DNA of 14,177 bases from Anaerolineaceae bacterium (GTDB lineage: Bacteria; Chloroflexota; Anaerolineae; Anaerolineales; Anaerolineaceae), in assembly GCA_003446605.1 (NCBI GenBank), contig DMDF01000060.1, positions 1 through 14,177 on the forward strand, written 5' to 3'. Positions 5,613 through 12,629 of this stretch are shown here, one piece after another (positions within the stretch are counted from its first letter, which is position 1; every line of letters begins with the position of its first letter). Below the pieces are notes generated by a model. That model made no database searches. It saw nothing but the letters and a program-made list of their open reading frames with translations, and was not told where the DNA came from. The position numbers and the translations under genes are program-made.

Positions 5613-7268
5613 TCATGAATCAATTCCACCATTATTTCTTTTCCTATGCGCAATCAAAGCGGAACCTCCCGTCAACAACAGCCCGAATAGCGCCACGAAA
5701 ATAATCTGAATCAAGGAGAGAAAACTCAAGTACATGGATCCAAATTCCGGCAGAGTCCAGCTGATCAATGCCCCATTGCGATAAAAACTCCACAGGACCG
5801 GTAGAGCCAGCACATACAGCACTATAAAAATCAAATTCAGGCTGGTACCAGCTGCGTGAGCGGAACCCTTGGAAAGATCCTTGCGCGCCAGCATCACCAG
5901 CAGCCAGGCAGTCAGTAACGCGATGCCGCTGTATAGCGCGGTGGAAAGGATCAGGTCTCCGGCGCTGACCAGTGAACTCAAGGAATAGGTCTTGTGCATG
6001 ATGACCGCATACATGAGATTGAAGATCACAAGATAACAAATCGTTCCCCCCACAAACCATTTCCAATTTTGTTCTTTCTTTTTGATCATGATGGTCAGTG
6101 GAATTGCCGCCAGAAGAATTGCGATAACCATGCGCGGTGTGCGCTCCTGGTCAAGGCGCTGCGCTCGGATCGCATCCATTTTGACATTAAATGGTTGGCT
6201 TGCACCGTCTTCACTTTGCAGTTGAACATCCGCACCGATGGCAACCTGATACTCCTGCAGCAATTGTGCTTGTTGTGCATCAAGCCCATCCTGAAGCACA
6301 GCTGCTTGTTCCTCACTGATGGTGAGCATTTCGGTCAAGATGCGACCCTGACTACTGGCAGGGATCTGAGTCCCCAGCAGCGTCGCCACCGTAGGGGCAA
6401 TATCGACCATCTGGATATCGGAATAGTATCCTGGAGTCGTTCCGGCTCCCAGCATGAGGAAGGGTTCCACCAGCGTGACCGCTTCCTGCCCGCCGTGCCC
6501 ACCCTGATCGATCTGCCCGTGGTCCGAAAAGATCAGCAGCGTATCCTGTTCCAAATCCATTGTCGTAACAATTTCGCGCAGCATATCATCCACACGCCCA
6601 GCCGCCGCCTGCCAACCGGCACCTTTCGCCCCACCCTCATGGTGCCCGGCATAATCCACCTGGTCCAGATGAATCAGCATCAGATCGTAAGTTCCTTCTT
6701 CCAGCCAGGGTACAGCAGCCTTCATCACATCCCGATCCGCGCTGTCATCCTCTCCCGGGGTATAGAATCCCGCATCCACCCCAGAATTAGCCAGCATATC
6801 CTCAAACCAGAAAAATCCGGATACTGCTGTATGTAAACCTGCTCGTTCAGCTGCCGCGAAGATATCATCCTGCGTGAAAGTGCGCACGCTGTCCTCGTCG
6901 GGTGGATTGGCGGATTGACCATCATTGATATCCGGCCAAGCACCAGTCAGGATGGTGGTCCAACTCGGAGCGGAATAAGAAGGGGTTTGGCTGTGCATGG
7001 TTGCCCAGGCAGCCTGGCTGCGTAGTTCATTCAAGAACGGCATCACCTGTACATCCATGGCAGTATCCTCGCGCAATGCATCCACCAGCACGATCACTAC
7101 CCGTCTGGTGAGCGGTTGGCTGGTTTCCATCTGCGCGACAGGCGCATCAGTCGCAAGGGGAGAGCGGTATTCAAAGAGGGAATCCATCAGGGTTGTTGCC
7201 CAGAAATAAGCACCTACCGCCACCACTATTAGGGTAACTATCCCAATAACCAGCCAGTTTTTTTTCAT
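5613..7268 (-). CDS. Membrane-anchored phosphodiesterase / alkaline phosphatase superfamily protein with C-terminal membrane domain
   Basis: The 551-aa protein has an N-terminal anchor (residues 5-25), an extracytoplasmic catalytic domain (about 55-315) and five C-terminal membrane segments (about 380-395, 404-424, 436-460, 476-496, 512-540). The catalytic domain shows the metal-site pattern of type I phosphodiesterase/nucleotide pyrophosphatases: LVDALRED (Asp63), TPSYSAPSWTTILTG (Ser99 aligned with the nucleophile Thr), DQVDYAGHH (Asp205, His209), FSDHGQ (Asp249, His250) and GGHGG (His258), then MVDIAPTVATLLG. Replacing Thr with Ser as nucleophile is unusual but chemically equivalent. The substrate is unknown: nucleotide, phospholipid head group or glycan phosphate (PIG-N/GPI-transferase relatives share this fold). 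The start has an excellent AAAGGAGT ribosome-binding site. It is a stand-alone gene. Confidence 0.85.
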   Translation of the reverse strand: MKKNWLVIGIVTLIVVAVGAYFWATTLMDSLFEYRSPLATDAPVAQMETSQPLTRRVVIVLVDALREDTAMDVQVMPFLNELRSQAAWATMHSQTPSYSAPSWTTILTGAWPDINDGQSANPPDEDSVRTFTQDDIFAAAERAGLHTAVSGFFWFEDMLANSGVDAGFYTPGEDDSADRDVMKAAVPWLEEGTYDLMLIHLDQVDYAGHHEGGAKGAGWQAAAGRVDDMLREIVTTMDLEQDTLLIFSDHGQIDQGGHGGQEAVTLVEPFLMLGAGTTPGYYSDIQMVDIAPTVATLLGTQIPASSQGRILTEMLTISEEQAAVLQDGLDAQQAQLLQEYQVAIGADVQLQSEDGASQPFNVKMDAIRAQRLDQERTPRMVIAILLAAIPLTIMIKKKEQNWKWFVGGTICYLVIFNLMYAVIMHKTYSLSSLVSAGDLILSTALYSGIALLTAWLLVMLARKDLSKGSAHAAGTSLNLIFIVLYVLALPVLWSFYRNGALISWTLPEFGSMYLSFLSLIQIIFVALFGLLLTGGSALIAHRKRNNGGIDS

Positions 7269-7441
7269 CAGGCTACTCCTTTGTCTATGCTGTGTTGTTA
7301 TTAGTGATGTTTACAACCAAAGATTCATTCTTGATCGTAACGTTGTGTGTTTAATCTTAACTCCAATCAACCCGACAGTTGTCCAATTTTATCCATGAAA
7401 AACAGCTCTTCGAAAAAAGATTGCCATAGCATCATGTATCT

Positions 7442-8128
7442 TTATTCTATTTTTTCCCGTGCAATTGTCCATACCTTGTCGAACATTTCTTCCGTTAATC
7501 TGCCGGTCTGGGTATTCTGCCGGCTGGGATGATAGGACGCCAGCAGCCAGGGTGCATGCGGGAAGCGATAGCAAGCGCCATGCGCAAACTTCGGTTTTGA
7601 AGGATAAACCACTCCATATTTTTTTCGAAGGATCTCCAGCAGGTGCTGGAATGCGATCCCGCCCAGGGCAACAAACCCTTGCAAATTTGTCAGCAGGTCG
7701 ATCTCTTGCAGTAAAAAGGGTCGGCAGTTCAATAATTCCTGTTTGGCGGGTTTGTTCTGCGGTGGTGCGCAGCGCCCCACTGCTGTGATAAAAACATCCT
7801 TCATTTCCAAGCCATCCCCGCGCTGTATGGCAGCAGGTCGATTGCAAAAACCCGCCCGGTACAGCGCCGGATATAGAAAATCCCCGGATGCATCGCCGGT
7901 GAACATGCGCCCGGTGCGGTTGGAGCCGTGCGCGCCCGGCGCAAGCCCCACCACCATCACCCGCGCATTGGGATCGCCAAAACCCGGCACTGGCTTACCC
8001 CAGTACTCCTGGTCACGAAAAGCTGCCCGTTTTTCCTGGGCAACCTGCTCGCGCCATGCCACCAGCCGCGGGCACTTCTGACAGGCTATAACTTCCTCAT
8101 TGAGTGTTTTCCAATCCATATCACTCAC
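7442..8128 (-). CDS. udgB: Uracil-DNA glycosylase, family 5 (UdgB), 4Fe-4S
   Basis: The enzyme removes uracil and other deaminated bases from DNA to start base-excision repair. The 228-aa protein has the family-5 motif GLAPGAHGSNRTGRMFTGD at residues 61-79, in which the polar Asp/Asn found in other families is replaced by Ala, and the C-terminal SYHPSRQNTQTGRL at 198-211. Cys16, Cys19, Cys120 and Cys135 (C-x2-C and C-x14-C) are the expected 4Fe-4S ligands. The start is taken at GTG 8128, which overlaps the queA stop as GTGA. An ATG at 8119 (MDWKTLNEEV) is a real alternative, and both keep every motif. It is the last gene of the ruvB-queA-udgB unit. Confidence 0.92.
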   Translation of the reverse strand: MSDMDWKTLNEEVIACQKCPRLVAWREQVAQEKRAAFRDQEYWGKPVPGFGDPNARVMVVGLAPGAHGSNRTGRMFTGDASGDFLYPALYRAGFCNRPAAIQRGDGLEMKDVFITAVGRCAPPQNKPAKQELLNCRPFLLQEIDLLTNLQGFVALGGIAFQHLLEILRKKYGVVYPSKPKFAHGACYRFPHAPWLLASYHPSRQNTQTGRLTEEMFDKVWTIAREKIE

Positions 8129-9144
8129 CGGATGAACATGGCATCCCCGAAGGAATAAAAACGGTACTGTTCCTGCTTGGCAATCTCATAGGCGTTGCGA
8201 ATATTCTGCCACCCCGCAAACGCGCTCACCAGCATGATGAGGGTAGATTTGGGTAAATGAAAATTGGTGATCATGGCATCCACCACACGAAATTCATAAC
8301 CCGGCAGGATGAAAAGGTCGGTCATGTCTTGATAAGGGCGGATTATTTCCGCTTCAGGTACGCCGCGTGCCGCAGATTCCAGCGTGCGCACGGAAGTTGT
8401 GCCGACCGCAATGACCCTGCCGCCGCGTTGTTTGGTCTCGCGGATGCGCTGAACGGTCTCCTGCCCCACCTGGCACCATTCGCGGTGGATGTGGTGTTCT
8501 TCCACATTTTCCTCATTCACCGGCGCAAAAGTATCCAGCCCTACGTGCAGCAGCACCTCCGTAAATCCAACCCCTTTCTCTTGTAAATCATGGATCAGTT
8601 CCTGGGTGAAATGCAGCCCGGCAGTGGGTGCCGCAGCAGAACCGGCTTCTTTGTTGTAAATGGTCTGGTAACGTTCCGGATCAGTCAATTTTTCATGGAT
8701 ATAGGGCGGTAAGGGAGTATTCCCAATAGACGGCAAAAAATCCTCCACCTCCGAACTGAAATGGATGATACGGTTGGCGCTTTCTTCCTCTGCCAGTATC
8801 TCCACTTGCGGACCGTTCTCAATGGTCAGGCGCATACCCGCTTTCAAATGCTTGCCGCCCAGCATTGCCAGCCAGGTGCCATCCCCATTCTTGCGCAACA
8901 GCAGGATCTCCACCTTCCCCCCGGTAGGCTTGCGGGCAAAGATGCGTGCCGGGATAACGCGCGTCTTATTCACCACCAGCAGGTCCCCGGCGTTGAGGTA
9001 GAAACCCAAATTGTGGAAAATATCGTGGCTGATACTGCCATCCTGTTTGGATAGCAGCAAAAGCCTGGAGGCATCGCGCGGTTCAAGGGGAGTCTGAGCA
9101 ATGAATTCCTCAGGCAGGTCGTAGTCAAAATCAGCTGTTTTCAC
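8125..9144 (-). CDS. queA: S-adenosylmethionine:tRNA ribosyltransferase-isomerase QueA
   Basis: QueA transfers and isomerises the ribosyl part of SAM onto preQ1 in tRNA to give epoxyqueuosine at wobble position 34. The 339-aa length is usual. Motifs: FDYDLPEEFIAQTPLEPRDASRLL at residues 6-29, VNKTRVIPARI at 58-68, GGKVEILLL at 75-83, TPLPPYI at 143-149, AAPTAGLHFT at 171-180, HVGLDTFAPV at 200-209, EHHIHREW at 216-223, GTTSVRTLESA at 248-258 and TNFHLPKSTLIMLVSAFAG at 293-311. The start codon is GTG at 9144, overlapping the ruvB TGA as GTGA. No better ATG exists nearby. The protein ends SFGDAMFIR, normal for the family. Confidence 0.97.
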   Translation of the reverse strand: MKTADFDYDLPEEFIAQTPLEPRDASRLLLLSKQDGSISHDIFHNLGFYLNAGDLLVVNKTRVIPARIFARKPTGGKVEILLLRKNGDGTWLAMLGGKHLKAGMRLTIENGPQVEILAEEESANRIIHFSSEVEDFLPSIGNTPLPPYIHEKLTDPERYQTIYNKEAGSAAAPTAGLHFTQELIHDLQEKGVGFTEVLLHVGLDTFAPVNEENVEEHHIHREWCQVGQETVQRIRETKQRGGRVIAVGTTSVRTLESAARGVPEAEIIRPYQDMTDLFILPGYEFRVVDAMITNFHLPKSTLIMLVSAFAGWQNIRNAYEIAKQEQYRFYSFGDAMFIR

Positions 9145-10175
9145 GATTCGATCAAACTCGGTTGGGATGGTTTTTCGCGGTAGGGATAGCCAAGATGTTC
9201 ATAAGCCAAATTGGTCGCCATTCTACCCTGCGATGTGCGGCTGAGAAAACCGATCTGAAGCAAATAGGGTTCCACCACATCCATGATGGTATCCGGCTCT
9301 TCACTGATGGAGGCAGCGATGGTGCTCAAGCCCACCGGACCACCATCATATTTCTTGATGATGGTATCTAGCACCATGCGGTCGATCTCATCCAACCCCA
9401 AGCGGTCAATGCTCAGCAAGCTCATCGCTTCCTTTGCCGCTTCTTCTGTAATGGTGCCATCTGCCCTCACCTGGGCATAATCGCGCACCCGCCGCAGCAA
9501 GCGTAGCGCCACACGGGGTGTGCCGCGCGAACGGCGGGCGATCTCTTCCACACCGCTTTCGTCTGCCTTGATCTCTAATTTGCGAGCGGCATTCATGACA
9601 ATACGTTTCAGCGCATTCTGGTCGTAATAATCCAGGCGATACACTGCTCCAAAGCGCGCTCGCAAAGGAGAACTGACCAGCGCCAGGCGTGTGGTGGCTC
9701 CGATCACCGTAAAACGCGGTAATTTCAATCGTATCGATCGAGCTGAAGGACCCTTTCCGATGATGATATCCAGCGCGAAATCCTCCATGGCTGGGTAAAG
9801 CACCTCTTCCACTATTGTCCCTAAGCGATGGATCTCATCAATGAAGAGCACATCTCCCCCGCTCAGGTTCGAGAGAATAGCAGCCAGATCGCCGGGGCGC
9901 TCAATAGCAGGACCGGAGGAGACCTTAATATTGACATTCATTTCGTTAGCGAGCACATGTGCCAGGGTGGTCTTTCCCAATCCGGGTGGACCGTAAAAGA
10001 GAACATGATCCAGCGCATCCGCGCGCTGCTGGGATGCTTCGATCAAGATCTGCAAATTTTCTGTGATCTGGTTTTGCCCGATAATGTCTTTTAAAAGCTT
10101 GGGACGCAGGGCATTATCAATCTGTTCACTGCCATCTGATTGTGGATCAACAATTCTAGGTGCTTCTGTGTTCAT
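9141..10175 (-). CDS. ruvB: Holliday junction branch-migration ATPase RuvB
   Basis: RuvB is the hexameric AAA+ motor that, with RuvA, drives branch migration of Holliday junctions. The 344-aa protein shows LRPKLLKDIIGQ at residues 23-34, Walker A GPPGLGKT at 62-69, Walker B FIDEIH at 111-116, sensor 1 GATTR at 159-163, SSPLRARFG with the arginine-finger region at 168-176, sensor 2 RGTPRVALRLLRRVRD at 217-232, and a C-terminal winged helix with GGPVGLSTIAASISEE at 278-293. It overlaps queA by the 4-nt GTGA. A perfect TATAAT lies 7 nt before the ATG with no good Shine-Dalgarno in the normal window, so the mRNA may be leaderless. ruvA is not adjacent. Confidence 0.97.
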   Translation of the reverse strand: MNTEAPRIVDPQSDGSEQIDNALRPKLLKDIIGQNQITENLQILIEASQQRADALDHVLFYGPPGLGKTTLAHVLANEMNVNIKVSSGPAIERPGDLAAILSNLSGGDVLFIDEIHRLGTIVEEVLYPAMEDFALDIIIGKGPSARSIRLKLPRFTVIGATTRLALVSSPLRARFGAVYRLDYYDQNALKRIVMNAARKLEIKADESGVEEIARRSRGTPRVALRLLRRVRDYAQVRADGTITEEAAKEAMSLLSIDRLGLDEIDRMVLDTIIKKYDGGPVGLSTIAASISEEPDTIMDVVEPYLLQIGFLSRTSQGRMATNLAYEHLGYPYREKPSQPSLIES

Positions 10176-10182
10176 AAAAAAG

Positions 10183-10188
10183 ATTATA
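10183..10188 (-). promoter_or_regulatory. Putative -10 of the ruvB promoter
   Basis: A perfect TATAAT on the minus strand is separated from the ruvB ATG by only seven bases (CTTTTTT). Transcription would start at or next to the ATG. No strong -35 hexamer is present at 16-18 bp. Confidence 0.35.
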
Positions 10189-10191
10189 CCT

Positions 10192-10219
10192 TTGGATAGC
10201 TACCAGTTTCTGATATTAT
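10192..10219 (+). promoter_or_regulatory. Putative upp promoter
   Basis: TTGGAT (10192-10197) and TATTAT (10214-10219) are 16 bp apart. A TTATAT at 18 bp is an alternative. The element lies about 40 nt before the upp ATG and faces away from ruvB, so the two promoters occupy the same short intergenic region. Confidence 0.4.
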
Positions 10220-10256
10220 ATAGGTTTGTATGAAATAATTCTAATGGAGATAATCT

Positions 10257-10883
10257 ATGGAAAATGTGTTTGTCTCGCAACATCCTCTTGTGAAACATAA
10301 GCTAGCTAAACTGCGTTCTGTGACGACCGAACCCAAGAAATTTCGCGAATTGGTCCGTGAGATCGCCGGTCTGCTCACTTATGAAGCCACCCTCGATCTG
10401 GAATTGGACTCCTTTGAGGTAACCACCCCGCTGGAAAAGATGAATGGTTCCATTTTGAAAGAGAAAATCGGTCTGGTGCCGATCTTACGTTCCGGGTTGG
10501 GCATGGTGGAAGGCATTTGGGACCTGATGCCTTCGGCAGAGGTCTGGCATATAGGGCTTTACCGCGATGAAAAAACCCTCAAACCGGTGGAATACTACAA
10601 CAAACTGCCCATTGAGCCACGCGTATCGGTATGCCTGATCCTCGACCCCATGCTGGCAACCGGCGGTTCAGCATCCGCTACCATTGATGTGCTCAAGCGC
10701 TGGGGCGTAAAACGCATCAAGTTCGTGGGCATCATCGGCGCTCCGGAAGGCATCCGGCATGTGCATGAAAACCATCCGGATGTGCCCATCTTTTTGGCAG
10801 AGGTTGACCGCCAGTTGAATGAGCACGGTTACATTTTACCCGGCTTGGGTGATGCGGGTGACCGCCAGTTTGGTACTGGATAA
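10257..10883 (+). CDS. upp: Uracil phosphoribosyltransferase
   Basis: Upp converts uracil and PRPP to UMP in pyrimidine salvage. The 208-aa protein is of normal length. It opens with VFVSQHPLVKHKLAKLR, has VPILRSGLGMVEG at residues 74-86, the PRPP loop LILDPMLATGGSASATID at 127-144, and the uracil-binding C-terminus YILPGLGDAGDRQFGTG at 192-208. A GGAG ribosome-binding site lies about 8 nt before the ATG. It is monocistronic: its stop is immediately followed by a terminator hairpin. No PyrR-type or other riboswitch-like leader is visible in the short upstream region. Confidence 0.97.
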   Translation: MENVFVSQHPLVKHKLAKLRSVTTEPKKFRELVREIAGLLTYEATLDLELDSFEVTTPLEKMNGSILKEKIGLVPILRSGLGMVEGIWDLMPSAEVWHIGLYRDEKTLKPVEYYNKLPIEPRVSVCLILDPMLATGGSASATIDVLKRWGVKRIKFVGIIGAPEGIRHVHENHPDVPIFLAEVDRQLNEHGYILPGLGDAGDRQFGTG

Positions 10884-10913
10884 AAAAACGGCTGATTTTT
10901 CAGCCGTTTTTTT
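10882..10913. terminator. Bidirectional intrinsic terminator between upp and tpiA
   Basis: The perfect stem CGGCTGA (10889-10895), TTTT loop, TCAGCCG (10900-10906) is flanked by seven A on the left and seven T on the right. The stem can extend through the A/T tracts. It overlaps the upp TAA stop and lies just before the end of convergent tpiA, so it can terminate both. Confidence 0.92.
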
Positions 10914-10937
10914 ATCTACTTATTAATATACAGGTTT

Positions 10938-11705
10938 TTATTCCAGAGTGCCTTCAGCTGCCTGGCAGATCTTGATGAAGTCATCGGCTTTCAAGCTTGC
11001 TCCACCGATCAAGCCACCATCGATATTAGGCATACTGAATATTTCAGCCGCGTTGCTGCCTTTGACCGAACCACCATATAAGATGCGAATGGTATCAGCG
11101 ACTTCCGCGCCAAAGCTCTCAGCCAGACTGCCGCGTACGATCTTAGCGATGATCTCTTCCGCCTGCTCAGCGCTGGCAGTTTTTCCAGTACCGATCGCCC
11201 AGATCGGTTCATAGGCAATGACCAGTTTTTGGGCATCGCTGCTAGCGAGTTCTTTCAGCCCTTCCAGCACTTCACGCTTCACAATAGCAGCAGTTTTGCC
11301 TGCTTCATTTTCTTCCAGGGTCTCGCCCACGCACACAATGGGGGTAAGCCCAACTGCAAAAGCCGCTTTGACCTTCTTGTTGACGGTCTCATCTGTTTCT
11401 CCAAAATACCCTCGTCGCTCGGAGTGCCCAATGATGACATACTCACAGAATTCCTTGACCATGGCAGGTGCTGTCTCCCCGGTATACGCGCCGGAATCTT
11501 CCCAGTGCATGTTCTGCGCGCCCAGTCCAATAGCAGTTCCGGCAATCATTTGTGAAATGACCATCAGAGAAGGAAAAGGAGGACATAAAACGCGATCGAT
11601 CTTTTCAATTGTTTGTAAACCAGGCAGCAGGTCTGCTACCAATAGCGATGCCTGCTCTACAGTTTTGTTCATTTTCCAGTTTCCAGCCACAAAGGGTTTT
11701 CTCAT
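10938..11705 (-). CDS. tpiA: Triosephosphate isomerase
   Basis: TpiA interconverts dihydroxyacetone phosphate and glyceraldehyde 3-phosphate in glycolysis and gluconeogenesis. I place the start at the ATG at 11705 (MRKPFVAGNWKMNK, 255 aa) because GGAG sits 6 nt before it and the family begins this way. An in-frame ATG at 11717 has no ribosome-binding site. Catalytic residues are present: Lys11 in GNWKMN, His94 in IIGHSERR, Glu166 in AYEPIWAIGTGKTA with the phosphate-gripping loop 6, then LYGGSVKGSNA at 209-219 and GGLIGGASL at 230-238. It converges on upp. A TATAAT on the minus strand at 11739-11744 is a possible -10. Confidence 0.97.
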   Translation of the reverse strand: MRKPFVAGNWKMNKTVEQASLLVADLLPGLQTIEKIDRVLCPPFPSLMVISQMIAGTAIGLGAQNMHWEDSGAYTGETAPAMVKEFCEYVIIGHSERRGYFGETDETVNKKVKAAFAVGLTPIVCVGETLEENEAGKTAAIVKREVLEGLKELASSDAQKLVIAYEPIWAIGTGKTASAEQAEEIIAKIVRGSLAESFGAEVADTIRILYGGSVKGSNAAEIFSMPNIDGGLIGGASLKADDFIKICQAAEGTLE

Positions 11706-11809
11706 CGATAACTCCATTCCAGAAGATTAATTGCAAATATTATAATCGTTTCTTCCACCTCCTTTTCAGAATCTGAAGATATTTGAATAATACTTTAGTT
11801 TTAAATCAT

Positions 11810-11838
11810 TTGACCCCTGTTCCCATTCACGTTATGAT
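11810..11838 (+). promoter_or_regulatory. Strong sigma70-like promoter of rnpB
   Basis: TTGACC (11810-11815) and TATGAT (11833-11838) are spaced by exactly 17 bp. A start about seven bases downstream coincides with the 5' end of the RNase P RNA helix P1, which supports both calls. Confidence 0.8.
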
Positions 11839-11844
11839 AGAAAG

Positions 11845-12194
11845 GACCGGGTTGGTCAGGTGATAGCAGTGGAGGTTTCCTCCATTGAGGAAAGTCCGTA
11901 CTCCATAGGGCACAAAACCGGGGAAATCCCGGGACGGGGTAACCTGTCGGTCGGGCCACAGAAACATACCGCCCGCAAGGGTAAGGGTGAAAAGGTGGTG
12001 TAAGAGACCACCGGCTTCTGCAGTAATGCAGCTGCCAGGCAACCCCTTTTAGGAGCAAGGTCAAGCAGACGCTGAAACTCATCGGAACTGCCCGTTCCCT
12101 CACTGCAATGTGAGAGCGTCGGGTAGACCGCGCAGATAGATTATCACCCAGGTGATTTTCACCAGACAGAATGCGGCTTATAGACCAACCCGGC
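11845..12194 (+). ncRNA. rnpB: RNase P RNA, bacterial (class A-like)
   Basis: This is the catalytic RNA that trims the 5' leader of tRNA precursors. Helix P1 is formed by CCGGGTTGGTC (11847-11857) and its exact complement GACCAACCCGG (12183-12193). The universal 5' core GAGGAAAGTCCG is at 11887-11898, and the universal 3' core ACAGAATGCGGCTTATAG begins at 12166. Together they form P4. Other conserved pieces include CCGCCCGCAAGGGTAAGGGTG near 11970 and GGTAGACCGCGCAGATAGATT-like J15/18 sequence near 12120. Length (about 350 nt) fits. The ends are inferred from P1 and the promoter. Confidence 0.96.
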
Positions 12195-12225
12195 ATTGAA
12201 CAAAAATAATCCAGGAGGATCGTCC

Positions 12226-12600
12226 ATGTCAACGATAAAGCATTTTCATCATGAAAGCGGCTTTTTCCAATGGGATAACGTTGTTCCCCAAAAATTGGAG
12301 ATCAACGGAATTGAGGGAGTTACCAAGAATATCCTGATCGGGCATGATGATGAAGCGCCTCATTTCATCATGCGTTTCTTCTGGTTGGAACCAGGGGGGC
12401 ATAGTATGCTCGAAAGACACCCTCAGGAACATGAAGTGATTATTTTAAAAGGGAAAGGCACCGTTCAAATTGGCGATGAGATCAGCGAAGTGAATCCTTA
12501 TGACGTGGTATTCATCTCTCCAAACGAACTGCACCAGTTCAAGAATGTATCTGATGAACCCTTTGGTTTCATCTGCGTCATCCCTATCCTGGAGAAGTAG
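12226..12600 (+). CDS. Small single-domain cupin protein
   Basis: The start is the ATG at 12226, with a perfect AGGAGG 7 nt upstream. A TTG further upstream in frame would fall at the RNase P RNA 3' end and is rejected. The 124-aa product is one cupin barrel. Motif 1 is PGGHSMLERHPQEHEVIILKG near residues 57-76, with His59, His65, His69 and Glu70 as possible metal ligands. Motif 2 is PNELHQFKN near 99-107, with His103. Small cupins bind metals and act as isomerases, dioxygenases or sensors, and the specific role here cannot be read. It lies 31 nt after rnpB and 29 nt before atpD on the same strand, so it is probably co-transcribed with both. Confidence 0.87.
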   Translation: MSTIKHFHHESGFFQWDNVVPQKLEINGIEGVTKNILIGHDDEAPHFIMRFFWLEPGGHSMLERHPQEHEVIILKGKGTVQIGDEISEVNPYDVVFISPNELHQFKNVSDEPFGFICVIPILEK

Positions 12601-12629
12601 AAACACGTGTATTAAGAAAGGAGAATTGC

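Noticed and set aside
5994..6836. 280-codon plus-strand open frame opposite the phosphodiesterase
   Set aside because: It is a shadow frame rich in His and Gln. The minus-strand product has all catalytic motifs and a strong ribosome-binding site.
11750..11768. Perfect anti-16S match AAGGAGGTG on the minus strand about 50 nt before tpiA
   Set aside because: No start codon lies at a usable distance. The candidate -10 (11739-11744) is downstream of it, so it would not be in the mRNA. tpiA has its own GGAG.
11801..12232. 143-codon minus-strand open frame
   Set aside because: It is antisense to the RNase P RNA gene, whose core motifs and P1 helix are exact. The translation resembles no family.
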